From Streptomyces capillispiralis (lineage in GTDB: Bacteria; Actinomycetota; Actinomycetes; Streptomycetales; Streptomycetaceae): a DNA stretch of 64,000 bases. The position numbers and the translations under genes are program-made. Positions 41,126-49,717 of this stretch are shown here, piece by piece. Below the pieces are notes generated by a model that was given only the letters and a program-made list of their open reading frames with translations, searched no databases and was not told where the DNA came from. Within the stretch, counting starts at the first letter, position 1; the number at the start of each line of letters is the position of its first letter. The stretch covers positions 6,632,501-6,696,500 of the forward strand of contig NZ_VIWV01000001.1 of assembly GCF_007829875.1 (NCBI RefSeq), read 5' to 3'.

Positions 41126-42058
41126 ATGAAGCTCGTCTTCGCAGGTACCCCCGAGGTCGCCGTCCCCGCCCTGGACGCTCTTCTCGCCTCCGGGCGGCAC
41201 GAGGTGGCCGCCGTCGTCACGCGGCCCGACGCGCCCGCCGGACGGGGCCGCAGGCTGGTCGCCTCCCCGGTCGCCGAGCGGGCGGAGGAGGCCGGCATCG
41301 AGGTGCTGAAGCCGGTCAGGCCCCGGGACCCGGAGTTCCTGGAGCGGCTGAAGGAGATCGGCCCGGACTGCTGCCCCGTCGTGGCCTACGGCGCCCTGCT
41401 GCCCAGGACGGCCCTCGACATCCCCGCCCGGGGCTGGGTCAACCTGCACTTCTCGCTGCTGCCCGCCTGGCGCGGCGCCGCGCCCGTGCAGCACGCCATC
41501 ATGGCGGGCGACGAGATCACCGGCGCCGCCACCTTCCTCATCGAGGAGGGCCTGGACTCGGGACCCGTCTACGGCACCGTCACCGAGGAGATCCGCCCCA
41601 CCGACACCAGCGGCGACCTGCTCACCCGGCTCGCCCTCGCGGGCGCCGGCCTGCTGGCCGCGACCATGGACGGCATCGAGGACGGCACCCTGAAGGCCGT
41701 GCCCCAGCCCGCGGACGGCATCAGCCTCGCCCCCAAGGTCACCGTCGAGGACGCCCGCGTCGACTGGCGCACCCCGGCGCTGCGCGTCGACCGCGTGGTG
41801 CGCGGCTGCACCCCCGCCCCCGGCGCCTGGACCACCTTCCGCGGCGAGCGCCTCAAGATCGTCCAGGCCAGGCCGGTGCCGGAGGTGACCGACCTCGCGC
41901 CCGGGCAGCTGTCCGCCGGCAAGAACACCGTGCACGTGGGCACCGGCTCGTACGCCGTGGAACTGCTGTGGGTGCAGGCCCAGGGCAAGAAGCCGATGCG
42001 GGCGGCGGACTGGGCGCGCGGGGTGCGGATCGCGCCGGGGGAGACCGTCGGCGACTGA
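41126..42058 (+). CDS. fmt: methionyl-tRNA formyltransferase
   Basis: A 310-aa enzyme that formylates initiator Met-tRNA using 10-formyl-THF. The N-terminus MKLVFAGTPEVAVPALDALL and the catalytic segment VNLHFSLLPAWRGAAPVQHA (Asn-His pair) with the later Asp in EEGLDSGPV are characteristic. A C-terminal tRNA-binding domain starts near residue 205. No def gene is adjacent. rsmB follows after 78 bp, an order seen in many bacteria. A -10-like TAGACT lies at 41073-41078. Confidence 0.96.
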   Translation: MKLVFAGTPEVAVPALDALLASGRHEVAAVVTRPDAPAGRGRRLVASPVAERAEEAGIEVLKPVRPRDPEFLERLKEIGPDCCPVVAYGALLPRTALDIPARGWVNLHFSLLPAWRGAAPVQHAIMAGDEITGAATFLIEEGLDSGPVYGTVTEEIRPTDTSGDLLTRLALAGAGLLAATMDGIEDGTLKAVPQPADGISLAPKVTVEDARVDWRTPALRVDRVVRGCTPAPGAWTTFRGERLKIVQARPVPEVTDLAPGQLSAGKNTVHVGTGSYAVELLWVQAQGKKPMRAADWARGVRIAPGETVGD

Positions 42059-42136
42059 CGGGCGGGCGGGCCCCCGGCCCGGCCGACGACGTAGGCTGGA
42101 GCGCGCACTTCACCCCACTTCCGGAGCACCTTTTTC

Positions 42137-43555
42137 GTGAGCGAGCAGCCCCGTCGGCCCCGCAAGCAGGCCAAGCCCTACCGCCGGCCCCAGAAGGACC
42201 CCGTCCGCATCCTCGCCTTCGACGCCCTGCGGGCCGTGGACGAGCGGGACGCCTACGCCAACCTCGTCCTGCCCCCGCTGCTGCGCAAGGCCCGCGAGAA
42301 GGGGGACTTCGACGCGCGCGACGCGGCGCTGGCCACCGAGCTGGTGTACGGCACGCTGCGCCGCCAAGGGACGTACGACGCGGTCATCGCGGCCTGCGTC
42401 GACCGGCCGCTGCGCGAGGTGGACCCGCCGGTGCTGGACGTGCTGGGCCTCGGCGCGCACCAGCTGCTCGGGACCCGCATCCCGACGCACGCCGCCGTGT
42501 CCGCCACCGTGGAGCTGGCCCGGGTGGTGCTCGGCGACGGGCGGGCCAAGTTCGTCAACGCCGTGCTCCGCAAGATCGCGCAGCACGACCTCGACGGCTG
42601 GCTGGAACGGGTCGCGCCGCCCTACGACGACGACCCCGAGGACCATCTCGCCGTCGTCCACTCGCACCCGCGCTGGGTCGTCTCCGCGCTCTGGGACTCC
42701 CTGGGCGGCGGCCGGACCGGCATCGAGGAGCTGCTGCGGGCCGACAACGAGCGCCCCGAGGTCACCCTCGTCGCCCGCCCCGGACGCGCCACCACCGGCG
42801 AACTCCTCGACGAGGAGGCCGCCGTCCCGGGACACTGGTCGCCCTACGCCGTGCGGCTCACCGAGGGCGGGGAGCCGGGCGCGGTCCCCGCGGTCGCCGA
42901 GGGCCGGGCCGGAGTGCAGGACGAGGGCAGCCAGCTGGTCGCGCTGGCGCTCGCGAACGCGCCCGTCGAGGGCCGCGACCGGATGTGGCTGGACGGCTGC
43001 GCCGGACCCGGCGGGAAGGCCGCGCTGCTCGCGGCGCTCGCCGCCGAGCGCGGCGCCGTGCTGCTCGCCTCCGAGAAGCAGCCGCACCGGGCCGGACTTG
43101 TGGCCAAGGCGCTCGCCGGCAACCCGGGGCCGTACCAGGTCGTCGCCGCCGACGGCACGCGGCCGCCGTGGCGGCCCGGCAGCTTCGACCGGGTGCTGGT
43201 CGACGTGCCGTGCACCGGTCTCGGCGCCCTGCGCCGCCGCCCCGAGGCGCGCTGGCGGCGCCGCCCCGAGGACCTGGACGGCTTCGCCCCGCTCCAGCGC
43301 GGGCTGCTGCGCACCGCCCTGGAGTCCGTGCGTGTCGGCGGCGTCGTCGGCTACGCCACCTGCTCGCCGCACCTCGCGGAGACCCGCGCCGTGGTCGCCG
43401 ACCTCCTCAAGCAGATCCCGGACGCCGACCTGATCGACGCCCGTGACCTGCTGCCGGGCGTACCGGACCTGGGCGAGGGCCCCGACGTGCAGCTGTGGCC
43501 GCATCTGCACGGGACCGACGCGATGTATCTGGCGCTGATCCGGCGGACCGGCTGA
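42137..43555 (+). CDS. rsmB: 16S rRNA (cytosine-967-C5)-methyltransferase RsmB
   Basis: A 472-aa SAM-dependent methyltransferase of 16S rRNA. A basic N-terminal tail precedes a NusB-like RNA-binding domain (about 25-165). The Rossmann methyltransferase domain contains DGCAGPGGKAALLAAL, the Cys of VDVPCTGLGALRRRPEARW and the second Cys of GYATCSPHLAET. Both cysteines needed for C5 chemistry are present. GTG start with GGAG about 11 nt upstream. A hairpin follows the stop. Confidence 0.95.
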   Translation: MSEQPRRPRKQAKPYRRPQKDPVRILAFDALRAVDERDAYANLVLPPLLRKAREKGDFDARDAALATELVYGTLRRQGTYDAVIAACVDRPLREVDPPVLDVLGLGAHQLLGTRIPTHAAVSATVELARVVLGDGRAKFVNAVLRKIAQHDLDGWLERVAPPYDDDPEDHLAVVHSHPRWVVSALWDSLGGGRTGIEELLRADNERPEVTLVARPGRATTGELLDEEAAVPGHWSPYAVRLTEGGEPGAVPAVAEGRAGVQDEGSQLVALALANAPVEGRDRMWLDGCAGPGGKAALLAALAAERGAVLLASEKQPHRAGLVAKALAGNPGPYQVVAADGTRPPWRPGSFDRVLVDVPCTGLGALRRRPEARWRRRPEDLDGFAPLQRGLLRTALESVRVGGVVGYATCSPHLAETRAVVADLLKQIPDADLIDARDLLPGVPDLGEGPDVQLWPHLHGTDAMYLALIRRTG

Positions 43556-43563
43556 CTCCGCGC

Positions 43564-43590
43564 ACGGCGCCGGCACCTCGCCGGCGCCGT
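43564..43590 (+). terminator. terminator after rsmB
   Basis: An 11-bp inverted repeat ACGGCGCCGGC / GCCGGCGCCGT with a 5-nt loop ACCTC, beginning 8 bp after the rsmB stop. Confidence 0.75.
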
Positions 43591-43653
43591 CCGTGCGGGC
43601 CCGCGGCGGGACCGGGTGGGGGCAACACCCGGACGGCATGGCAGTCTTAACAC

Positions 43654-44340
43654 ATGGCCGTGCAGATCAACCCCAGCATCCTGTCCGCCGACTTCGCCCG
43701 TCTCGCCGACGAGGCGAAGGCGGTCGAGGGAGCCGACTGGCTCCACGTCGACGTCATGGACAACCATTTCGTCCCGAATCTCACGCTCGGCGTGCCGGTC
43801 GTGGAGTCGCTGGCCCGCGCGACGGACACCCCGCTGGACTGCCACCTGATGATCGAGGCCCCCGACCGCTGGGCGCCCCAGTACGTGGAGGCGGGTGCCG
43901 GATCCGTCACCTTCCACGTCGAGGCCGCCGCCGCGCCGGTGCGGCTCGCCCGGGAGATTCGCGCCAAGGGCGCCCGCGCCTCCATGGCGCTCAGGCCGGC
44001 CACCCCCATCGAGCCGTACGAGGACCTGCTCCCCGAACTCGACATGCTGCTGATCATGACGGTCGAGCCGGGCTTCGGGGGCCAGGCGTTCCTCGACATC
44101 ATGCTTCCGAAGATCCGCCGTACCCGTGAGCTGATCAGAAAGCACGGTCTGGAGCTCTGGCTCCAGGTCGACGGCGGGGTATCGGCGTCCACCATCGAGC
44201 AGTGCGCCGACGCCGGCGCCGATGTCTTCGTCGCGGGTTCCGCCGTGTACGGGGCGTCGGACCCGGCCGAGGCGGTACGTGCACTACGCAACCAGGCCGA
44301 GGCCGCCACGGGCAAGGCGTCGTGGGCATGCGACCACTGA
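43654..44340 (+). CDS. rpe: ribulose-phosphate 3-epimerase
   Basis: A 228-aa TIM-barrel enzyme that interconverts ribulose 5-phosphate and xylulose 5-phosphate. Metal and catalytic residues are visible in LHVDVMDNHFVPN, DCHLMIEAPDRW, the MTVEPGFGGQAF loop and LQVDGGVS. No Shine-Dalgarno sequence precedes the ATG. CAGTCT lies 6 nt upstream, so the message may be leaderless. The sugar-responsive regulator gene follows on the same strand. Confidence 0.97.
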   Translation: MAVQINPSILSADFARLADEAKAVEGADWLHVDVMDNHFVPNLTLGVPVVESLARATDTPLDCHLMIEAPDRWAPQYVEAGAGSVTFHVEAAAAPVRLAREIRAKGARASMALRPATPIEPYEDLLPELDMLLIMTVEPGFGGQAFLDIMLPKIRRTRELIRKHGLELWLQVDGGVSASTIEQCADAGADVFVAGSAVYGASDPAEAVRALRNQAEAATGKASWACDH

Positions 44341-44442
44341 GCGTCAGGAACGTGAACGGCTCCCGGCAGGGCTGATCGACCGCGCCGGATCTGCAAGGAT
44401 GAACGGCGAATCCAGAGTGTGAACAGCAGTGAGGAGATCGCC

Positions 44443-45462
44443 GTGTCGGGTATGTCGGCGGGCCGGTCAGCCATGCGGATGGGACCCGCTGAGCTGGTGC
44501 AGGCGGCGGCCATGGCCCGCCGCTTCTACCTCGAGGGCAAATCCAAGATCCAGATCGCCGAGGAGTTCGGCGTCAGCCGCTTCAAGGTGGCCCGGGTCCT
44601 GGAGACCGCCCTCGAACGGGATCTCGTACGGATCGAGATCCGCGTGCCGGCCGAGCTGGACGCGGAGCGCTCCGACGCGCTCCGCGCCCGCTACGGCCTC
44701 AGGCACGCCGTCGTGGTCGAGTCCCCGGCCGAGGCCGCGGAGACACCCGACCCCGAGAACCTGGGAGAGGTGGCCGCCGACCTGCTCGGCGAGCTGGTCA
44801 ACGAAGGGGATGTGCTGGGCCTGGCCTGGGGCCGGTCCACCATCCACATGGCGGCGGCCCTGAACCGGCTGCCGCCCTGCACGGTCGTGCAGCTGACGGG
44901 CGTGTACGACGCCGGGACCGCCGAGCGCGGCTCGGTCGAGGCCGTGCGGCGCGCCGCGCAGGTGTCGGGCGGCGACGCCCACCCCATCTACGCGCCGATG
45001 CTGCTGCCGGACGCGGCCACCGCTCAGGCGCTGCGCCACCAGACCGGCATCGCGCGGGCCTTCGAGTACTTCGACAAGGTCACGGTCGCCTGCGTCTCCA
45101 TCGGTTCCTGGGAGCCGGGCATCTCCACGGTGCACGACATGCTCAGCGACGAGGAACGGGCGCACTACGCCTCCCTCGGTGTCGCCGCGGAGATGTCCGC
45201 GCACCTCTTCGACGCCGAGGGGCGCCGGGTCGGCCGGGACCTGGGGGAGCGGTGCATCACGGTCAAGACCGACCAGCTGCGCCGGGTCCCCGAGGTCGTC
45301 GCGATCGCGGGCGGACAGCGCAAGGGTCCCGCGATCGACGCCGTGCTGCGCTCCGGGCTGGTCACCAGCCTGGTGACGGACACGTCGGCCGCGGACTACC
45401 TGATGACGGCGGGCCCCAACCCGCGGTCCGCGCTCAACCGCGCTGACCCGGACGGCCCCTGA
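44443..45462 (+). CDS. SorC/DeoR-family sugar-binding transcriptional regulator
   Basis: A 339-aa regulator. The helix-turn-helix is at about 30-55 (GKSKIQIAEEFGVSRFKVAR). The rest is a SorC-type effector domain that in relatives binds phosphorylated sugars (LAWGRSTIHMAAALNRLP, and MTAGPNPRSALNR at the end). I chose the GTG at 44443 because GAGGAG lies 6 nt upstream. A GTG at 44419 has no such site. It sits 102 bp after rpe, which suggests a pentose-phosphate ligand, but no operator is identified. Confidence 0.88.
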   Translation: MSGMSAGRSAMRMGPAELVQAAAMARRFYLEGKSKIQIAEEFGVSRFKVARVLETALERDLVRIEIRVPAELDAERSDALRARYGLRHAVVVESPAEAAETPDPENLGEVAADLLGELVNEGDVLGLAWGRSTIHMAAALNRLPPCTVVQLTGVYDAGTAERGSVEAVRRAAQVSGGDAHPIYAPMLLPDAATAQALRHQTGIARAFEYFDKVTVACVSIGSWEPGISTVHDMLSDEERAHYASLGVAAEMSAHLFDAEGRRVGRDLGERCITVKTDQLRRVPEVVAIAGGQRKGPAIDAVLRSGLVTSLVTDTSAADYLMTAGPNPRSALNRADPDGP

Positions 45463-45502
45463 CGGAGGGTGAGGCGGGGGCGGGCCTGGCAGCATCGGCC
45501 CC

Positions 45503-46006
45503 ATGGTGCTGCGACGGGCCCTGTCCCTCCGCCTCCTGGCCTGCCTGCTCGTCCTGTTCGTCCTGCCGGCCGGCTGCTCCACGGCCGGCGACGGCGGGGC
45601 GGCGCCCCCGTGGGCCGAGGGCATGGCCACCGTCCGGGAGACCGCCCTGCCCGCCGAGGCGCGGCGCACCCTGGACCTCATCGACGCGGGCGGCCCCTTC
45701 CCGTACGAGCGGGACGGCGCCGTCTTCGGCAACTTCGAGGGCCTGCTGCCCCAGCGGCCACGCGGCCACTACCGGGAGTACACGGTGCCCACCCCCGGTT
45801 CGCCCGACCGCGGGGCGCGGCGCATCGTCACCGGGCGGGACTTCGAGGGCCTGCTGCCCCAGCGGCCACGCGGCCACTACCGGGAGTACACGGTGCCCAC
45901 CCCCGGTTCGCCCGACCGCGGGGCGCGGCGCATCGTCACCGGGCGGGACGGCGAGACCTACTACACCGACGACCACTACGCATCCTTCACGGCGGTACTG
46001 AGATGA
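45503..46006 (+). CDS. secreted barnase/RNase Sa-like ribonuclease with duplicated catalytic segment
   Basis: A 167-aa guanyl-specific microbial RNase (N1/T1/Sa family). A signal sequence covers residues 1-24 and Cys25 follows LPAG, so it may be a lipoprotein, although Pro at -3 is unusual. The mature domain starts LPAEARRTLDLIDAGGPFPY. The segment from FEGLLPQRPRG to RIVTGRD (36 residues) occurs twice, perfectly, encoded by a 108-bp tandem repeat. Each copy carries the equivalents of RNase Sa Glu54 and Arg65/Arg69 (E92, R103/R107 and E128, R139/R143). Only one catalytic His (H158) follows. The stop overlaps the barstar ATG. Confidence 0.88.
   Translation: MVLRRALSLRLLACLLVLFVLPAGCSTAGDGGAAPPWAEGMATVRETALPAEARRTLDLIDAGGPFPYERDGAVFGNFEGLLPQRPRGHYREYTVPTPGSPDRGARRIVTGRDFEGLLPQRPRGHYREYTVPTPGSPDRGARRIVTGRDGETYYTDDHYASFTAVLR
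45732..45949 (+). repeat. exact 108-bp tandem duplication inside the RNase gene
   Basis: Positions 45732-45839 and 45840-45947 are identical at every base by eye, and the match runs 2 bp further. The period is 108 bp (36 codons), so the frame is kept. Perfect identity points to a recent event or an assembly artefact. Confidence 0.93.
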
Positions 46007-46356
46007 CGTACGACCTGGCGGACCGGCTCGTGGTCGCCCTGGACCTCGGCGGGGTCGGCGACAAGGCGGGGCTGATGGACCGGTGCGCCCGCGCGCTGGC
46101 GCTGCCCGACTGGTTCGGCCGCAACTGGGACGCCCTCGTGGACTGTCTCTCCGACCACACCGTCTGGCCCGAGGGCGCCGTCGAGCGGGGCCTGCTGATC
46201 GTCGTGCACGGCTGGCAGCCGTACGCGGCGGCGCGCCCCGAGGAGTGGGCGACCGCCCGGGAGGTGTTCGCGGAGGCGGCGGACCGGACCGCCTCGCTGA
46301 CCGTCGCCCTGGCACTCGGAGGATCCCACGAACAGGGCTCTGACCAGCTTGGATGA
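46003..46356 (+). CDS. barstar-family RNase inhibitor
   Basis: A 117-aa cytosolic inhibitor that would bind the RNase active site before export. The barstar core is clear: LMDRCARALALPDWFGRNWDALVDCLSDHTVWP, with the W-F/Y-G-x-N-W-D-A-L signature, and an acidic central helix. The ATG overlaps the RNase stop (ATGA), so toxin and inhibitor are translationally coupled. The last 12 residues (HEQGSDQLG end) are not conserved-looking. The product is the only immunity candidate nearby. Confidence 0.9.
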   Translation: MTYDLADRLVVALDLGGVGDKAGLMDRCARALALPDWFGRNWDALVDCLSDHTVWPEGAVERGLLIVVHGWQPYAAARPEEWATAREVFAEAADRTASLTVALALGGSHEQGSDQLG

Positions 46357-46463
46357 TGCGACCGGGGCGGGCGTTCCGGTCGACATGGGACAATGAAGTA
46401 CGTGCTCTTCCCCCTGGCTGACCTGTCCGGGGGCCACCTCTGATCGACTGGGATGTGCAGCAC

Positions 46464-47906
46464 GTGCGTTTCCTCAACGACATCCAGCCCGCGTACGACC
46501 TGACGTACGACGACGTCTTCATGGTGCCGAGCCGCTCCGCGGTCGGCTCGCGGCAGGGCGTGGACCTCAGCTCCCCGGACGGCACCGGCACCACCATCCC
46601 GCTCGTGGTCGCCAACATGACCGCCATCGCCGGGCGCCGCATGGCCGAGACCGTCGCCCGCCGCGGCGGACTGGTGGTCATACCGCAGGACATCCCCATC
46701 GAGGTGGTCACGGAGGTCGTCTCCTGGGTGAAGAGCCGCCACCTGGTCCTTGACACCCCGATCGTGCTGGCCCCGCACCAGACCGTCGCCGACGCGCTCG
46801 CCCTGCTGCCCAAGCGCGCCCACAACGCGGGCGTCGTCGTCGACGACGGGCACCGCCCGGTCGGCGTGGTCACCGACACCGACCTGTCCGGCGTGGACCG
46901 CTTCACCCAGCTCGCCGAGGTCATGTCCCGTGACCTGCTGCTCATCGACGCCGACATGGACCCGCGGCAGGCCTTCAACACCCTCGACGGCGCCAACCGG
47001 CGCTACGCCCCCGCCGTCGACCAGGACGGCCGCCTCGCCGGCATCCTCACCCGCAAGGGCGCCCTGCGCGCCACCCTGTACACGCCGGCCACCGACGCGG
47101 ACGGGCGGCTGCGCATCGCCGCCGCCGTCGGCATCAACGGCGACGTCGCCGGCAAGGCCGAGCAGCTGCTCGCGGCGGGCGTCGACACCCTCGTCATCGA
47201 CACGGCGCACGGGCACCAGGAGTCGATGATCAGCGCGCTGAAGCTGGTCCGCGACCTCGACCCGCAGGTCCCGGTCGTCGCGGGCAACGTCGTCGCCGCC
47301 GCGGGCGTCCGCGACCTCATCGAGGCCGGCGCGGACATCGTCAAGGTCGGTGTCGGCCCCGGCGCCATGTGCACCACCCGCATGATGACCGGCGTCGGCC
47401 GGCCGCAGTTCTCCGCCGTCCTGGAGTGCGCGGCCGAGGCGCGGAAGTACGGCAAGCACGTGTGGGCCGACGGCGGCGTGCGCCACCCGCGCGACGTGGC
47501 GATGGCGCTCGCCGCCGGCGCGTCCAACGTGATGGTCGGCTCCTGGTTCGCCGGGACCTACGAGTCCCCGGGCGACCTCCAGCACGACGCGAACGGCCGC
47601 CCCTACAAGGAGTCCTTCGGCATGGCCTCCGCGCGTGCCGTGCGCAACCGCACCTCCGAGGAGTCCGCCTACGACCGCGCCCGCAAGGGCCTGTTCGAGG
47701 AGGGCATCTCCACCTCCCGCATGTTCCTCGACCAGACCCGCCCCGGCGTCGAGGACCTGATCGACTCGATCATCGCGGGCGTCCGCTCCTCCTGCACCTA
47801 CGCCGGAGCCGGCTCGCTCGAGGAGTTCGCCGAGAAGGCCGTCGTCGGCATCCAGAGCGCCGCCGGCTACGCCGAGGGCAAGCCGCTGCACGCCAGCTGG
47901 AACTGA
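46464..47906 (+). CDS. guaB1: GuaB1-type IMP dehydrogenase-related GMP reductase
   Basis: A 480-aa TIM-barrel enzyme of the IMPDH/GMPR family. The N-terminus RFLNDIQPAYDLTYDDVFMVPS leads into the barrel. A CBS pair is inserted at about 95-215. The active-site loop GVGPGAMCTTRMMTG holds the nucleophilic Cys. Actinobacterial GuaB1 proteins have been shown to reduce GMP to IMP in mycobacteria, so purine salvage is the likely role. I chose the GTG at 46464 from the conserved N-terminus. A GTG three codons earlier is possible. The ribosome-binding site is weak. Confidence 0.9.
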   Translation: MRFLNDIQPAYDLTYDDVFMVPSRSAVGSRQGVDLSSPDGTGTTIPLVVANMTAIAGRRMAETVARRGGLVVIPQDIPIEVVTEVVSWVKSRHLVLDTPIVLAPHQTVADALALLPKRAHNAGVVVDDGHRPVGVVTDTDLSGVDRFTQLAEVMSRDLLLIDADMDPRQAFNTLDGANRRYAPAVDQDGRLAGILTRKGALRATLYTPATDADGRLRIAAAVGINGDVAGKAEQLLAAGVDTLVIDTAHGHQESMISALKLVRDLDPQVPVVAGNVVAAAGVRDLIEAGADIVKVGVGPGAMCTTRMMTGVGRPQFSAVLECAAEARKYGKHVWADGGVRHPRDVAMALAAGASNVMVGSWFAGTYESPGDLQHDANGRPYKESFGMASARAVRNRTSEESAYDRARKGLFEEGISTSRMFLDQTRPGVEDLIDSIIAGVRSSCTYAGAGSLEEFAEKAVVGIQSAAGYAEGKPLHASWN

Positions 47907-47921
47907 CGGCCACCGGCCGCA

Positions 47922-47965
47922 CACGGCCCCCGGGGAACCCGTTGCGCGGGCGCCCGGGGGCCGTG
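47922..47965 (+). terminator. terminator after guaB1
   Basis: A 13-bp inverted repeat CACGGCCCCCGGG / CCCGGGGGCCGTG with an 18-nt loop, 15 bp after the guaB1 stop. Confidence 0.75.
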
Positions 47966-48063
47966 GCACGCCCGCGGCCCCGCGGTCGCCCGGCGGTGCG
48001 GCCCGCACAGGCCGGCCGCCCTCGCGCAACGAACACCCGCCCCGTGGCGAGGAACGCAATGAT

Positions 48064-48103
48064 CTTGCGGCGGTGCGCAAGGTTGCTGCATTTCAGCAGC
48101 AAC
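48064..48103 (+). promoter_or_regulatory. tandem dyad operator upstream of the permease
   Basis: CTTGCG-N6-CGCAAG (48064-48081) is directly followed by GTTGCTGC-N6-GCAGCAAC (48082-48103). Both dyads have the TTGC...GCAA core seen in many Lrp/AsnC operators. The second overlaps the -35 position relative to TAGGGT (48115-48120). An AsnC-type gene lies one gene downstream. Confidence 0.65.
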
Positions 48104-48228
48104 GTCCGACCTCGTAGGGTTACGCGCTGTACGTGGTGCGGCGAGGACCCCGCTCGACGGGTCCCGGCTGTCGCGGGACGCCGTCGGTCCCTGCCGCGGA
48201 AGACCGGCAGCGACGAAGGAGTCAGCGC

Positions 48229-49707
48229 GTGCTCGACCAAGGCGCACCCCCGCACAACGGCAGTCCCGCCGCCCCGCCGTCCCCGGGCCTCGGCGCGCGC
48301 CTGATGCGTCGCAAGCCGGTGGAACACCTGGTCACCGAGGGTGGCCAGGGTGAGGGAGGCTCCCTGCGCCGCTCCCTCGGACTGTGGCAGCTCACCATGA
48401 TCAGCATCGGTGCCACCCTCGGCACCGGCATCTTCGTGGTCCTCGGTGAGGCCGTCCCCAAGGCCGGTCCGGCGGTCACGCTCTCCTTCGTCATAGCCGG
48501 TCTGACGGCGCTGTTCTCCGCCCTCTCCTATGCCGAGCTGGCCGGCGCCATCCCCGTCTCCGGCTCCTCCTACTCGTATGCATACGCAACGATGGGTGAG
48601 CTGGTCGCCTGGATCTGCGGCTGGTGCCTGGTGCTGGAGTACGGCGTGTCGGTCGCCGCCGTCGCCGTCGGCTGGGGCGAGTACCTCAACGAACTGCTCG
48701 ACGGCACCATCGGCGTCACCATCCCGGCCGCGCTGTCCGCCCCGCCCGGCGACGGCGGCGTCTTCAACCTGCCCGCGCTGATCGTCGTCCTGCTCGCCAT
48801 GGCGTTCCTGCTGGGCGGCGCCCGCGAGTCGGCCCGCGCCAACACCGTCATGGTCGTCGTGAAGATCGCCGCACTGGTGCTGTTCTGCGCCATCGGCGTC
48901 CAGGGCTTCCGCTCCGGCAACTACGACGATTTCATGCCGCTCGGCATGGCCGGCGTCAGCGCCGCCGGGGCCACGCTGTTCTTCTCGTACATCGGCTTCG
49001 ACGCCGCCTCCACCGCCGGTGAGGAGGCGAGGAACGCCCAGCGCGACCTGCCCCGCGCGATCCTGCTGTCGCTCGTCGTCATCACCGTGCTGTACGTCCT
49101 GGTCGCCGCCGTCGCGGTCGGCGCCAAGCCCTGGCAGCACTTCACCGACTCCGAGGCCGCGCTCGCCCAGATCATGCGCGAGGTCACCGGCCAGACCTTC
49201 TGGGGCACCCTGCTGGCCTTCTGCGCCGTCGTCGCCATCGCCAGCGTCGTCCTGACCGTCCTCTACGGCCAGACCCGCATCCTGTTCGCCATGGCCCGGG
49301 ACGGGCTCGTGCCTAAGGCCTTCGCCAAGGTCCACCCGAGGACCGGCACGCCCCGCACCAACACCCTGATCGTCTCCCTGTTCTGCGGAGTGCTCGCCGC
49401 GGCCGTCCCGCTCGGCCGGCTCGCCGACGCCACCAGCATCGGCACCCTGTTCGCCTTCGCGCTGGTCAATGTCGCCGTCGTGGTGCTGCGCCGGACACGT
49501 CCCGACATGCCCCGCACCTTCCGGGTGCCGCTGTCGCCGGTGCTGCCCGCCCTCGGCTTCGCGTTCTGCGCGTGGATGATGGGCAGCCTGTCCACCGTCA
49601 CCTGGGTGGTCTTCGGTGTCTGGATGGCCGTCGGGCTCGTGTTCTACTTCGTGTACGGCCACCGCCGCTCCCGGCTCGCCGCCCCGGCCCCGTCAGAAGC
49701 GAAGTGA
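48229..49707 (+). CDS. APC-superfamily amino acid permease
   Basis: A 492-aa polytopic transporter with about 12 predicted membrane segments. The first transmembrane helix carries the substrate-binding SIGATLGTGIFVVLG. FFSYIGFDAASTAGEEARNAQRDLPRAI is the helix 6-7 signature of cationic amino acid transporter-like permeases. The GTG is preceded by GAAGGAG. The Lrp/AsnC regulator begins 10 bp after the stop, and a dyad operator precedes the permease. The exact amino acid cannot be read from the sequence. Confidence 0.93.
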   Translation: MLDQGAPPHNGSPAAPPSPGLGARLMRRKPVEHLVTEGGQGEGGSLRRSLGLWQLTMISIGATLGTGIFVVLGEAVPKAGPAVTLSFVIAGLTALFSALSYAELAGAIPVSGSSYSYAYATMGELVAWICGWCLVLEYGVSVAAVAVGWGEYLNELLDGTIGVTIPAALSAPPGDGGVFNLPALIVVLLAMAFLLGGARESARANTVMVVVKIAALVLFCAIGVQGFRSGNYDDFMPLGMAGVSAAGATLFFSYIGFDAASTAGEEARNAQRDLPRAILLSLVVITVLYVLVAAVAVGAKPWQHFTDSEAALAQIMREVTGQTFWGTLLAFCAVVAIASVVLTVLYGQTRILFAMARDGLVPKAFAKVHPRTGTPRTNTLIVSLFCGVLAAAVPLGRLADATSIGTLFAFALVNVAVVVLRRTRPDMPRTFRVPLSPVLPALGFAFCAWMMGSLSTVTWVVFGVWMAVGLVFYFVYGHRRSRLAAPAPSEAK

Positions 49708-49717
49708 ACCACCCGCA

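Larger units (their letters stand above)
47907..48228 (+). other. intergenic region before the permease
   Basis: This 322-bp region contains the guaB1 terminator, a GCGCAACGAAC element at 48024-48034, two adjacent dyads at 48064-48103, a -10-like TAGGGT at 48115-48120, and the permease leader. I see no small gene here. Confidence 0.7.

Noticed and set aside
44419..44442. Earlier GTG start for the SorC-type regulator
   Set aside because: It lacks a ribosome-binding site, while the GTG at 44443 has GAGGAG 6 nt upstream.
45503..46006. RNase gene as a broken gene because of the internal repeat
   Set aside because: The repeat is exactly 36 codons, the frame stays open, the His-containing C-terminus is intact, and the barstar overlap is preserved. 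I therefore keep it as a CDS.
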